The notes: generated by a model from the letters alone, not told the origin. Positions 34,300 to 46,404 are shown, numbered from the stretch's first letter. The stretch: 64,000 nt of DNA from Siphonodentalium dalli (GCA_032622095.1 CP136067.1:51129899-51193898); one strand, 5' to 3'. Numbers and translations: made by a program.

Positions 34300-36469
34300 T
34301 GAGGGGTTTTTTCGGCTGAGTAACGGGTAGCTATGTTGAAAATAAAGGGATTGTGCTTGGGATTATTATCATGGAGATTTGTTTACGGGTTGATCCGAAA
34401 TAAGTGGGGAATTTAGAAGTTTCATGATGGGGAAAACAGAAACAGAAAACTCTAAATAGAAACAGAAATCTCTAAAATATATATCTGCCACCCCCCCCCC
34501 CCCTCCCACTGGATTTGGACACAGCTATGAGCTTAGGATTGCGTGCATCCGCAGAGAAGGGTCAGCATTAGTAATGGGAACTGTTGACTATAGTGTGTAA
34601 CTACGTTAAGTTGTTTAGAATGGATTTGGTACGACAAACCTGGCCAGCCGTTCAAAGCTGGTATTTTTGTCGTTATGGCCCTCCGTAGCACCGATAGTAC
34701 GGTGTGCTGATGTTTGTGCTCGAGATTAATAGGGCGTGAAGAAGAGTCGTGAAAGGCGGACTTTGCATGTTATTCAGATGTAGGCCGACGCTGGCCGACG
34801 CGACATTGTGTGTTCGAGCTGTGACCGTTTACATTTTTATGTGTGGAGTTTCAGCAAGGGTGCTTGTGATTATTATACTGGAGACCTTTAGAGGTTTTGA
34901 CAAAATTCATTTTAATGTTAAGGAACGTGAACTTATTCGTCTGTAATGGATTAGTGGGTTCCCACTTGAAGTTGAACTTGAACAGGAGAAATTGCAGGTC
35001 AAAGGTGTCTGGGTTTCAGTTCACAGATATAAGTGAGTATATTACCCGGTACTAGTATGAGATATTTTGCTGTAACAGGGATGTTTGGCATCCAGAGAGT
35101 GTGGCTGGGGTGGCAATATGTTTTTTTTTAAGTGGTGGGGGGGGGGGGGTGGTCTGTGTTATTTTTTTCCAATAAATATGTTATAAACAAGTGGATTGTT
35201 GAGGAGGTCACACAGCCAATTTGTGTTTGTATTTTTATTATAGGACTTAGTGAGTTGTCACTCGAGGGGGAGGTAAGCGACCAGTTCTGAATGGGCACCC
35301 TCCATGTGAATCTCCCCAGCAAAGGTAACATTTGAAGCAGTTGACTGGGGACTAAGGGCTAAGACAACCATATCTTTAAACAGACATAACATTCGACTGG
35401 CGGGTAGGCTTTTGGGGATTACAACATTTGACCTAGTTAAAAAAAATAAAATATATATGTATATATATATATATATATATCCTGTAGAATCTAAAACAAA
35501 AAAAAACAAAAAAAACCCCAACTTTGGAATGGAATATATTCCAAGCATACCCCCCCAAAAAAAATATTAATTGTTTTATGTACGGCACGTACGGTCACGC
35601 CGAGATATATTTGCAGCCCTGTAAACCCTGCTGTGGAGACCCGCATGGAAAAGCCCACCCAAAATCGGTCACCTCCCTAAAACAGTTTTAAGTGTAAATT
35701 TTCAGCATTTTCTTCCATAGGACATTGTAATATAATTAGGAGCTCAATAGTATGCATCTGCTGAGATTTTGACAAGGGGGTATATACACCCTTTTTAAAG
35801 TTTTGTTATTTCTTACTCAATTGTAAATAAAATATACTGTAATTAAAAACTGGCAATGTGACCTCCCCTATGCAGTTTAAGCACTTATGTTATATTATAA
35901 TATAATAATTTTATATATGGAATATATATATATGCTGTGAAACAAGAAAGAAAGGAAAGAAAAGAAAAGTGTAAGACATAAACAGATTAGATTATATAGA
36001 TATAACATATATTAGTGGCATAGATGGATGCAATTGTCGGAACAGAATTTTTGTGTCAGAGGAGCCCCAGTGGTTTCCCGAGGAGTAAGGGCTTATACTA
36101 TTTTATAAATATTTTGTATAGATCATTAGATCTGTGTGGAGCTGACAGTCTGACAATAGAGATAATGTTGGCAAATGTGGATTTAATTTTCGTAGTGCTC
36201 AGCACAACACTGACAATGAGATTCTGGCAATGTTAAAATTTGTTAGCAACACTCAGTTGTTAACTTGTTATATAATTTATTCAGCACAAGTGTACTCAGT
36301 TATGCATTTTTCAGACAGCAGATAATATGTAACTGCTTGCCCAATGGTTTAGGCAATGTATTTGCTTTTAAAGATTTTACTGGAGCAGCAGTTAATCCTA
36401 AATTAGTGATGACTGGTGCGTACTTCTGTTCCGAAATTGAGATTTAGGCCAAAATAGATGATTCCCACT
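34300..36469. other. 5' region of the CR1-like insertion, simple repeats only
   Basis: A poly-C run lies at about 34490-34503, a poly-G run at about 35137-35150 and a TA microsatellite at about 35455-35480. No ORF1 or other gene recognised in either strand. Confidence 0.5.
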
Positions 36470-36971
36470 TTAAAGGTACGGTTGGCCTTGGCGGTGGGTA
36501 TCCCGTGAAAATATTTCCAGCCGTCAAAAACCGCCACAAACAGAAAGAACATCAAAATGTAGACAGACTTTGTCCGTATACAAATAAGAAATATCGCATA
36601 AACAGTATGTTATTGTCATATGTTTGACTATTGTTATGTAAACAAGAGCATAAAAAGTAACTTTTCTGGTGTTTGTTTATATTATGATGGTAAACATAAA
36701 GAGCGTTCTTTGTTGGTGAATTCCTGATATGGAACTAATAAAGAGCGTTTATGACATTTGTGTGTGATTAGCCAGTAGCATTGTGCTGTCTTCTGTAACA
36801 CAATCAGGCTTTTGCTTAGGTAAAATATAGTAGGTCTTTATGATAACATACTGTTTACGCGATGGCCATGGTATATATGAACGAAACTGTATGCGTTTTA
36901 ATGTTTTTCTGTTTACGGTGTTTGGAACAAATATGAATATTTTCGACAATGAAGGCCTCGCGTGCCTTTAA
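36470..36971. mobile_element. TTAA MITE family T, copy 1
   Basis: It is bounded by TTAA at 36470-36473 and 36968-36971, with ends AGGTACGG and CGCGTGCCT in inverted orientation. Its interior matches 55538-56043 along its whole length (CGGTGGGTAT, CGTCAAAAACCGCCA, AGACAGACTTTGT, GTAAACATAAAGAG.GTT, AATAAAGAGCGTTTAT). 502 bp, no coding capacity. Confidence 0.85.
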
Positions 36972-37274
36972 ACGTTGTCACAGAAATGATTGGAGTTTAG
37001 GCCAAATTACAAATTGGTCCAAAGAAGTTACGGTACCAAGGTTCATGCTAAATGTTGGGGTCCTCTGATCCTTAGGCCAAGAATTTTTTTTTATCTATGT
37101 TTAGGGCTCCCTACCTATGCTAGAGACAGGTGCCTACTATACAACAGGTATTATTTTGTTTGGCCTTAATCACATATATAGATACACCCCTCAGCTCCCA
37201 CGGGTATTCAGGATTCTAGTTAGATTTCTACATTTCTTCAGTTATGCTACTATATGGGTCTGAAATGAACTGAC

Positions 37275-38890
37275 GGCATAAGGCATGGCGATAAATTATC
37301 AGCAATGCTATATAAAAGATTTAATAATGACATGCTAAATCAGCTAAGCAACAATGCAGCTGGGTTTAAAATTGGCACAATTGATATAACTGCCACCACC
37401 TGTGCAGATGATGTAGCCATTCTAACAAAAACAATAGCTGATCTACAAACACCCACAAGCATCGTATACAACAACTCATGTAAAGATCGATTCGCAATGA
37501 ACGCAACCAAGTGCGAAATTGTCCATATGAAAACATCTACCAAAAAAACTGAATAATGGAATAAAACCTTTCCTAGGCGGAACACCTGTTATTATAGTAG
37601 GCACCACCAAACACATAGGTGTAGAGCGTAACACAACGAACAACGAACTCCTTGATGGGAACAGGGCTACATGAAACAAATGGTATATCACCGGCAATAG
37701 CCTATCAGATGTGGAATACTTGTGTCATTCCTAAAATGCTTCATGATATAGAAATCCTACATATGAAGAAAAAAAAGACATAGAAAAACTCGAACGCTTC
37801 CAACGAAAAACCATGAGACAAATACAGAGTCTCTCAACACGCACAACAAATGCTGCTACAAATGCACTTGTATGAGCTATTCCCATCCAAGGCACTATAG
37901 ACCTTAAAATTGCAACCTTCTATATTAATATAGCCAAAACACACAACTCCGCAGAGCGAGATCTTGCAATAAGACAAATTATCATGAAAAATTACAACAG
38001 CCATAGCTGTTTTGTACATGTTAGAGACATAATTTCCAAATATACTCTTCCTGACCCACTGCACATCATAATCACCATACACAGCAAGGAAGATGCCAAC
38101 AAATGGAAAGCAATATGTAAAAAAAGCTATATACCAATATTGGCATGATATTAATGACAAAGTGTTTTCCAATAAAACAACTTTAACAATGATTAAATTA
38201 CAAGAAAACTCAAGCAGCAAATGCCACTTTGTTTTGGGAATCATCGAAACAATCCCCCGCTGCCACAAAAAGGCTATTATAAAACATTGCTGATGACAGA
38301 CACTTACCTACTACAAATCAATAGAAAAAGTTTCAGGCGAAATCTCTGCCGAATGTCCACTCTGTTGAGGACAGAACACATTTCGTGTCACAATGCACGA
38401 AATCTCTGCCGAATGTCCACTCTGATGAGGACAGAACACATTTCGTGTCACAATGCACGAAAACTGATAAGCAACGACAATGTTACATACACAAACTCAG
38501 ATCATGCTGTCTTCCAAAATATATTACTGATACATACGACATTGAGCAACCAGACCTCTTAACACAGCTAACAATAGATTGCACAAAATTAGAAAGTTGG
38601 AACCTTACTGATATAGAGAAAAGACAAACTGAAAAACTGGAAAGAATTTTTTTATTTTCAATCCATGTGCATAGATTAAACACTCTAAAACAGAAGCAGA
38701 CAAGCACATATAACTCAGCAAGCAACCGAGCTGTACAGGCAAGACAACTACTTGTAAATATTCTTGTCAATACGACAAATTTTATTCAAAATAGTAATTT
38801 TAAAAACAAAACAAAAATATACGTGTACATATATGTATATATGGAAGCTCAACTCAAAAGCTCTTATGTGTTAATATACACACACAAATA
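37275..38890 (+). pseudogene. Non-LTR retrotransposon RT, C-terminal part (element R)
   Basis: It resumes exactly after the duplicated GGCATAAGGC. The reading GIRHGDKLSAMLYKRFNND continues the RT, and TCADDVAIL at about 37398-37424 is the catalytic ADD box (Cys in place of Tyr). The frame then decays, but RT-like sequence remains readable in pieces: LERFQRKTMRQIQ at about 37793, then after a stop a long open stretch to 38148 (AIPIQGTIDLKIATFYINIA and on). The last piece (about 38385-38891) contains a Cys-His knuckle followed by LTIDCTKLESWNLTDIEKRQ. A 60-bp tandem duplication disrupts the knuckle. The 3' end is probably near the AT-rich 38800-38900; no clear TSD was found. Confidence 0.8.
38338..38460. 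repeat. 60-bp exact tandem duplication in the Cys-His knuckle
   Basis: 38341-38400 and 38401-38460 are identical except for one base (T at 38365, A at 38425). It covers the codons of the element's C-terminal Cys-His motif. The low divergence means it arose long after the insertion, while the element was already dead. Confidence 0.95.
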
Positions 38891-38899
38891 ATATCTTAA

Positions 38900-40020
38900 C
38901 TCACTATCGCCAATATTTTAACAACCTTTTTATCATTATGACAGTTTTATTAGATTTTTTACTACCATTATTTTATATACCCAATATAATGAGGTGCTCC
39001 TCACCTAAAGTAGGGACTTCCACAACAAGCAAGCAAACATATCTTACCTGGACTGAGCGGTCCAATATTGAACTGTATAAACCCGTTCACACCCCTCGGC
39101 CAATCAAATTGCTCCAATTTATGAACAATATTTCTTGTATGAATCTGTATTTCAACGGGGCCAAAATACAGACTTGAGCTATATATCACACATAAATTGA
39201 CATTAATTGGATAGTAAGCTGAAAGGAGATCGGAGCGGTATACGTGTGAAATTCTAACAATGCGCCATGATAATGATCGCACCAGTCACTCGGGAAGTTA
39301 AAACACGGATCATTCCATTATTAGCGAACATACATGTATAGGGGTGGTCTGCATGGGTGGGGGCCCCAACACTTTCGGTTGAATATGTTTTGGTTTGTCG
39401 GGAGGGCGGGTGATTGGAAGTAAACTGAACGAGAACCAAACCTGTTTCGAATGTATAATCCACAATAATCACGTAATGATCTTTAGAATGATACATTGAG
39501 AACATTTCACAAACTGTTCACATATATAATTATACATGCATGTGCGCTGAAAATACAGGCACTATATATACACAGGTTTGCTTACGTCTTTTGTTATGAA
39601 TGTCGGTGATATTTCATCACACAAACTTCATGCAATGTGGAATAGTTTCACTTCCGAGTCTGAACACTACCGGCACATTGTCTTCTGTGTTCTGAACGAT
39701 AATTCCATTATGGCAACAAGGCGAAAAATAACCAAAACAGCTGAAACAGTTTATTGTCACAAGGAAGAATATGTTTTTATCAAGAAACACGTTATCAGTA
39801 TATAAAACGTTCTCAAATTCGGACACAAAATGGTTTATCAATGCTGATATATAATACAGACGCAAGTGAGCCGATTGTCAACAAACATTTGACTTATTAT
39901 TCAACAGGAATAGGTAACACCACAATCCATTCAATTAACTTTTGATTGAATGGTAATTGATAGGTAATCGTCGAATAGAATGTGACTCAATTGTGTTTGC
40001 CTTGGGGTGTGAACCGTGTT
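38900..40020. other. Intergenic, nothing recognised
   Basis: Short open frames only. No repeat family was matched. Confidence 0.4.
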
Positions 40021-40024
40021 ATAA

Positions 40025-40130
40025 ATATGTCATAACCCCCTTGGGTATATGTACAAGACATATAGACCGCGGCCGCTTCGCGGCCTTGGTCTATATTTCT
40101 TGTACAGATACCAAGGGGGTTATAACATAT
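40025..40130. repeat. 106-bp palindrome with CG-rich tip
   Basis: The left arm ATATGTCATAACCCCCTTGG and so on to CGCGGCCGC pairs with the right arm, which ends CCAAGGGGGTTATAACATAT. The loop is TTCG between CGGCCGC and CGGCC. Only a handful of mismatches. Could be a hairpin-type MITE or a structural element. Confidence 0.85.
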
Positions 40131-41210
40131 ACGTATCGAGTCGATGATCTATAGATCTATAGAGAACCGTTATCTAACCTAATAAATCAAGCCATTTAAT
40201 TACACGCATGCGGCAGGTACCAGTATACTGGAATTAGTTTCAATGCGTGGGACAATTATCTTCCACTGCTCATAATCATGTACCCTTTTTAACGCATGAG
40301 TGGCGCGAAGCAGACAAAGTACGAGCGACCCTGCTAAATGGTCACAACTTGCGAAATTCGAACAGCGTACGATCTCACAATTTGCACGCTTACAATTGAT
40401 ATAAACAGTATTTACACCTTAATTGCCTGTTCTATGGTGTGTATAGCACCTATTTTGTAAACTTGATCTTTAAACCCTACGTATGGTATAAAACTTCCTA
40501 CTGTGTGTATATAAATTTATTCTGTGGGTGTAAATGTTGAGACGTAATTTCACGTGTTTTCACGTGTTAAACGTTATACCCATAGTAGAACTACGTCGTA
40601 GTAAGCTAAATAGTTCATGATATTTCTAAGTTACCGATCGCTCAGAAATAGGCTGACGTCATATCGTAAATGTATGCATCACCACACGTGACGCACATTC
40701 CGTATAGCGGCGTGTTTGTGTCTCACGGTGTGGATACACATTCAAAGTAAACAACGGTGTAGATGATTTCGCGGGAAAAAATAATAAAAATAATTATGGC
40801 TTAAATAAAATACACGCACAGTAGCCGAGAGAACAAGATATCCACTACTCGTGGTTTTGTGGTTTTAACCACAATTCCACTCTTGGTGAAAATGTTGTAT
40901 TCTCGGCTACTATGGGTGTATTCTATATTTATTCCATATAATTCAAAAATGTATAGTACAAAATATGATGCATGAATATTGGTTGTATGGAGGGGATCCG
41001 ATATCAAGCACAAATCTTACGGGGGTCCTTTCCATTTACGTGTGAATAAGCCTACAATGTGATAATGCATACATAATATTAGATAATGATGATCATGATA
41101 ATTTTAGAAGATCGTTGTTGGTAATATGATATATATATATATGTTTCTCAGCTACTGAGTTCGCTGATAAATTCAGACAAGATACTGCTGTGAGAAATTC
41201 GCATTAGACC
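40131..41210. other. Intergenic, one inverted pair
   Basis: Around 40808-40920 CACGCACAGTAGCCGAGA is mirrored by TCTCGGCTACTATGGGTGT, and the inner GTGGTTTTGTGGTTTTAACCAC is also partly self-complementary. This may be another small foldback unit. Nothing else seen. Confidence 0.4.
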
Positions 41211-41216
41211 AGCGGC

Positions 41217-41291
41217 GGTCTGCGAACTCATCTCGATGTGTTGACAGTGAAGACACGTACGACGCGCTAACCACTTGACAACGGAGTTCCA
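41217..41291 (-). mobile_element. Possible tRNA-derived SINE head
   Basis: On the minus strand GTCAAGTGGTTAGCGCGTCG resembles an A box and D arm, followed about 45 nt later by GAGTTCGCAGACC, a weak B box. The spacing fits a tRNA of about 75 nt, but the stems are poor. Confidence 0.3.
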
Positions 41292-42740
41292 TTTAACTGT
41301 ATTTTGAAGCATGCTGCAGACAATGTAAACCGCTATAACCAGGTTCACAGCGTCTCTTTCCAACAACATGTATCTCCCTCCATTCCTTTATTGTTATCTT
41401 TAATTCCCGCACTATATCTCGTAAATAAATTTCTTTCTATCTCGCTCGAACGTTAGTCCTTAATAGCTATGTACATAATATTTTTTCTCATTCGTTATTA
41501 CCGGTGTATCCTCGGGTCACGTTTTGGGGGTGATCGGTCACCCGTACATACATGTATTTATAAGACCAGCATCATCTTAGATGGCCAGATGTAGTGACCA
41601 CGTGATTAGCACAATAGCTGAAGTTATAACAATTATGATTCAATCAAACACTCACGCCAGCACACCATGTCCAACAGAGGATACACACAGTGGACCAATA
41701 CGCACGCATTGCTTTGCCTGTGAATTGTCAAACTCCAAGCATGCAGTGCCCTCTCCGTTATCACTGAGATAGATCACTGTCGGAAGGATGGTACTTTGCG
41801 GACAAATACATCTATATTTATATCTATATCGCCGGAACTATATGTAGTCACCTATTATCTTATTTTGACCACCAACAGTTTGCAATAATGGTCATTCTTT
41901 CGGTATTGGTATGAACAATATGAAATGAGTCAGACATAGATAATTTTAATCCAAGAGCTACGATCATGTCAGAAATCCTTACCAAATGTCCTTGTGGCAG
42001 TGGTATCTCAGCATAGCGATGGGAGATAACTCTGCCTGGAGGTTGGTGAATTGCTTGTCGTGTTTTGGCGGGTGTATATCCTGCATGCATCTAGCTGTAT
42101 CTGTTTGCTAAGAGAACTCTTTAACCAGGCGGTCAATGCATGTGTATAAACTTTTTACAGTTCCCACGTATCCAACCACATTCACCATTAAATGTGTATA
42201 ACATGAACGACATAGATTAACTAACATCAAGCATGGACGACTCATATTTTGGTCTCATATGAGCTTAACCAATAATGTTCAGATATCTCCCGACATTTCT
42301 TTGAATCATTATTAGCGCGCCGAATTGAGAATACATCACTCTCACGATTGAGCAGCTCGACGAATGTGCCATATCGGACCTAATTAGCAAGAACGACCGG
42401 TCTCCAGTCCAATGCCAAATTTCTCAGTGGGTTTACATCCCATCAAAGCTGGGAATTATCGATTTACAACATCGCAAATGGATACTTCATTTCCCGTGAA
42501 ACTATTAGACTTCTATTTCGCTAACAAACTACATTCTGGCTACTTAATGATGTCGATGCTTTGCTGGACACAACCATTTGGATAACAAAACCTTGACCTC
42601 TTTCGAAAATTGTCAATCACAACAAGTATTAAATATATAAGTACCATCTATACTTTTAAATCGCGGCTTCGTGAGATACCGTCAAACCATGCTCATTGTG
42701 CGTAGGTCCCTCATACACGCTACGCAGAATTCAGTTCCCC
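41292..42740. other. Intergenic, nothing recognised
   Basis: No coding or repeat structure supported. Confidence 0.4.
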
Positions 42741-42747
42741 TTAAGTA

Positions 42748-42912
42748 CAGTAATGCCCAAAATAAGCGATTCCTTAACCACAGCAGAATTATCGGAGAGC
42801 TCTCAGTGAGAGCTTTCCGATGAATGGCAACAAGCCATATTTCCGACTAAATCCTGAATTTTTTTCGATAATTCTGCTGTGGTTAAGAAGTCGATTATTT
42901 AGGACATTACTG
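42748..42912. mobile_element. Mariner-like palindromic MITE, family M copy 1
   Basis: The ends are TA-CAGTAATG and CATTACTG-TA. Inside are CCTTAACCACAGCAGAATTA and TAATTCTGCTGTGGTTAAG in inverted orientation, plus the family's CCGATGAATGGCAACAAGCC. Relative to the copy at 46189 the left arm lacks about 50 bp. Tc1/mariner MITEs typically have a TA target and start CAGT. Confidence 0.85.
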
Positions 42913-43580
42913 TAGTTTGTATGACATCACGATGTGTATCTGTTATCAGCAATGCTTGTATTCCCGCCAACAAAGCCATGGTCTGACTTGTCATAATACC
43001 GCCAATATATTGACGACAACTCTTTGAACTGCAATATCTTTTGGTCGTTCCTGAAATTGTCAAACGCAACACATATTACATGTTCAGTACTAACCAAACT
43101 TTTAGTTTGATCACTTTGTATTACCAAGCGCAGCAGACGATAACCCTGTGAAATGTAGAACATGTCATATTTTATGAAGGTGTGATATATTGGCCACATC
43201 TTTTGTCTTTACATATTTAACTCGCGGCTTCTGGGTATACACCGCCACAAATTCTCGCTGTTACGATACCATTATACAATCGTGACTATTCTCGTCTAGA
43301 AAGTTCTGCGAAATGAATATATTATTTGTTGTACTTTACATATTGCATTTTTTCCATCGAAAGAATAACGGTTAAACTCAATTCTCTTCCTTTGAATTAT
43401 AACAGTACCAACCTATCAGAAACGATGTCGAGTTAACTATAAATACAAATAGTTGGAGTCCAATATTTTGTTTTTCCAGCTATGATAAACTGAGATTTAT
43501 GTTACGACGAACACAACCGTAAGACAATTTCTTTTGTGTGTTTTATTTTGGCGAATGCTGATATTATAAAGTTAGTATAC
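42913..43580. other. Intergenic, nothing recognised
   Basis: No coding or repeat structure supported. Confidence 0.4.
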
Positions 43581-43581
43581 A

Positions 43582-43693
43582 ATGTTGTGTATAGTATGTG
43601 TTTTCTTGTACGAGTCCAGGATGTGTTGAATTCATATTGGACGTGTCAACACATCCTGGACGATTACAAGAAAATACATACTGTGCACAACAT
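43582..43693. repeat. 112-bp palindrome
   Basis: ATGTTGTGTATAGTATGTG through GTCCAGGATGTGTTGA is mirrored by TCAACACATCCTGGAC through CATACTGTGCACAACAT. Arms of about 48 bp surround a short AT-rich loop (ATTCATATTGGACGTG). Confidence 0.85.
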
Positions 43694-43864
43694 CCAGTAT
43701 ATTCGGAGTCCAATATGACTTTCGGGAGTCCAATATGACTTTTTCCCGGATTATCATGTGACGGCTTTTTCGCAGTTAGAAATAGTGTTTGTTAATGGAA
43801 TGATAAATAATATCTACACAATATTACGGTCGTAGATAACGACAAGGTAAATTAACCTTTTTCG

Positions 43865-44020
43865 AAATATTATCTCGAGATCTCGACTTTGATATTCCTC
43901 GATCTCGGGATAATATCTTGAGATAATATTGGAAATCTCGATAACTCGAGATAACGTATCTCGAGATAACATCTCGGGATCTCTGGATAACGTCTCGAGA
44001 TCACGACATAATATATCAAG
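43865..44020. repeat. ATCTCGAGATAA minisatellite
   Basis: About nine diverged units of roughly 15 bp built on TATCTCGAGATAACG. Each unit contains the palindrome ATCTCGAGAT, so it has many XhoI-type sites and self-complementary steps. The minus-strand frames with RDPEMLSRDTLSR are translations of the repeat. Confidence 0.8.
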
Positions 44021-44423
44021 ATATGGACGTACGTTATCGTATACCATCTAAAATGACCTTGTTTTAAATCAACTACAGTACAAGCTGGTACTTTCGATAA
44101 CAGTGCAAGGCGATCTACAATATAGTATATCACTGATTTGCAATTCACTTGGGATCTCTCACCTATTGGGATTTTGCGACAAAGGTCATCGCAGATTAAT
44201 CAAAGTCTTGGTTTGTTTAAGATGATGATGATCGCTGCAGACATGAACGATGAGTGTGCTAATAGACGCCAGCGTATTGACCGGTGGTAATATGTCCAAT
44301 CGGTCCCAGGAGTGTTCTGATAAACATGTTTACCACCAGCAGCAATTTATATACCAGACACGTTTTATCCATCTAATTTGTCTGCAATCATACGAATGCA
44401 AGATCAGTCGGCAAATAGTCGAA

Positions 44424-44497
44424 CATCCTTTTTCTATATGAATCAATGCCGCCGACCGTGAACCGTGGCCGGCATTGATTCATATAGAAAAAGGATG
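44424..44497. repeat. 74-bp palindrome with CG-rich tip
   Basis: CATCCTTTTTCTATATGAAT followed by CAATGCCG is perfectly mirrored by CGGCATTG and ATTCATATAGAAAAAGGATG. The 17-nt tip reads CCGACCGTGAACCGTGG. The arms are about 28 bp and essentially identical. Confidence 0.9.
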
Positions 44498-46180
44498 ACG
44501 GTGAACCCTATCATCGTGTGTTATAAAAGGTTATCAAATTGTCAACTATTGGTCTAGCACTTTGCACTAATATTGATTGAAACCTGAAACTATATATATG
44601 CTCGAGTTTGTTAAAATGTATTAACAAATCATTTAAATACATTTCATACGGAATTTATATTGTGATTTATGTATGTGAAATGTATGTTGACATGATTTAT
44701 GATTAAACCTTAAGGCAAAAATCTTCTGGGAACGTTGAATATTGATCGGGCCGAGAACATATCAATTACGAGCTAGTTCTTATGCAATTTAGTGATTAAA
44801 TACCGATCAGTGATTAAGTCCCAATGCATTGATCATATAATAATACATTATAATTATATTTATATACACGCTGATTGTTTTAAGATGCCGGACAGTGGAC
44901 CCAGAGGTTAAAGGTATATTATGGACTTGTTCGGGTGCGTGAAACCGATAAGTAAGTATTCAGGTTCTATGCCAACTGGATGAATATAGTATTCTTATAA
45001 CATCGCCGACAGTCTCAAGCAAATCGACCGTACCAGTCCATAGAAAACATCATCTGAACTACGCTCATGCAATTGTAACTATTTACATCTCGTTTCGGGG
45101 TGCAACTATTAGCGATAAACTAACGGAAACGATTTCGCCATCAAGATTCAGTGCATGTAATTAATATATAAGAATGACGGTGTGGATTGACAATTTGGAT
45201 ATAATATTTGTAAAAATAACTACTTTGAGCAAGATCATTCTCCATTTCTATTATATCACCCTGCCGGAGTGTTTCACATCACTTTAAGTTATGGGAGGCT
45301 AATTACTCTGGCGCATTCATTCTCAGCATAGCAGACAAACAACACGTGGTAGTACTGATACCGAAACGTATACTACATTGACATATAAAAAACGCGGCAG
45401 CCTGTAACAATTAGTGCACGGGAAGACATCGAAGAAACTGTTAGACTGATATTATGAATACATGCAGTGCCACATTTAGATTAGTTTGAAAATATGTCAC
45501 TTTTAACACGGCTTATCTTTCTTCGTCTGTTGTGCCTATCCATTACATATATATATATCTTTCCAGTCATTTTCTTATTACTCTCAAGGTGTATATCGCA
45601 TTTCTGGCGGCTCTCCGATATCACATGCATCTTCGTTTGGGGTTCTTGTGGTCATATGCACTTATACAGTATATGCATTTGTCGGAAATTGTGCCCCCCA
45701 AAAATGTATATTTTATAATCACTACCCGATCGGAATTGCTTGGTTGGTCCGTGGTATCTACTAAGGGAATATTCGAAGTCCCCATACTTCTCGGTAGCTC
45801 TGTTAGGTAGTTCTCTATCAAACGACATCTACACGTGGTAGCTCCGGTTCGTTTACCTGACGGTAGCTCTACTGCACTCGACTCTGAACAATCATGCAAT
45901 CCGGCAGGGACGCCGGAGAAGGGGGGCATGCGGAGGCGCTTGCCCTTTTGTGCTTCCGGCGTCCTTGCAATCCGGAATTAGCGGGATGTATTTATAGGGG
46001 CGTTTGAGCACTTCCCACAATGCCAAAGTGTACGAATGATTTGAATATATATTCACAATGAAATACAAATTTATCTATGACTTGCGTTGTTTATCATAAA
46101 TGTACAACCGACGAACACACCATTCGAATGTATACTTGTTATAACAGAATGTCTAGATGGATGGTTTATTCATCAGAATT
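44498..46180. other. Intergenic with a GC-rich patch
   Basis: Around 45890-45980 there is an inverted pair GCAATCCGGCAGGGACGCCGG and CCGGCGTCCTTGCAATCCGG surrounding a GC-rich centre. No gene supported; the minus frame at 45621-45929 has no domain. Confidence 0.4.
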
Positions 46181-46188
46181 CAGATGTA

Positions 46189-46401
46189 CAGTAATGCTCT
46201 AATTAATCGACTTCTTAACCACAGCAGAATTATGGGTAACTTTTCAGGATTTAGACGGAAATATGGCTTGTTGCCATTCATCGGAAAGCTCTCGGCGAGA
46301 GCTTTCCGATGAATGGCAACAAGCCATATTTCCGACTAAATCCTGAAAAGTTACCCATCATTCTGCTGTGGTTAGGAAGTCGATTACTTAGAGCATTACT
46401 G
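46189..46401. mobile_element. Mariner-like palindromic MITE, family M copy 2 (full)
   Basis: The element is 213 bp, flanked by TA on both sides and centred exactly on 46295. The arms of 106 bp differ at only about five positions. Ends are CAGTAATGCTCTAA and TTAGAGCATTACTG; the centre is GCTCTCGGCGAGAGC, with essentially no loop. It is the reference copy for the family. Confidence 0.93.
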
Positions 46402-46404
46402 TAA

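Larger units (their letters stand above)
30341..37274 (-). mobile_element. 6.9-kb insertion with a CR1/Jockey-like element
   Basis: GGCATAAGGC is present at 30331-30340 and 37275-37284, a 10-bp target-site duplication falling exactly where the RT of element R breaks. The insertion's 3' end is at 30341 (minus strand), shared with the truncated copy at 27234. The coding part occupies 34059-30763. The remaining 3.2 kb toward 37274 has no recognisable ORF1 and contains a TTAA MITE (36470-36971), so this would be a long 5' region plus later insertions. An alternative is that 34.3-37.3 kb includes further unrecognised insertions. Confidence 0.75.

Noticed and set aside
38360-38390. CTGATGAGGACAGAACAC looks like a hammerhead ribozyme core
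   Set aside because: No GAAA core follows the stem, and the segment reads as the RT Cys-His knuckle inside a 60-bp duplication.
45494-45810. Overlapping 74- and 92-codon plus frames with hydrophobic starts
   Set aside because: Two phases are open over the same bases, hydrophobicity comes from AT-rich composition, and no domain is visible.
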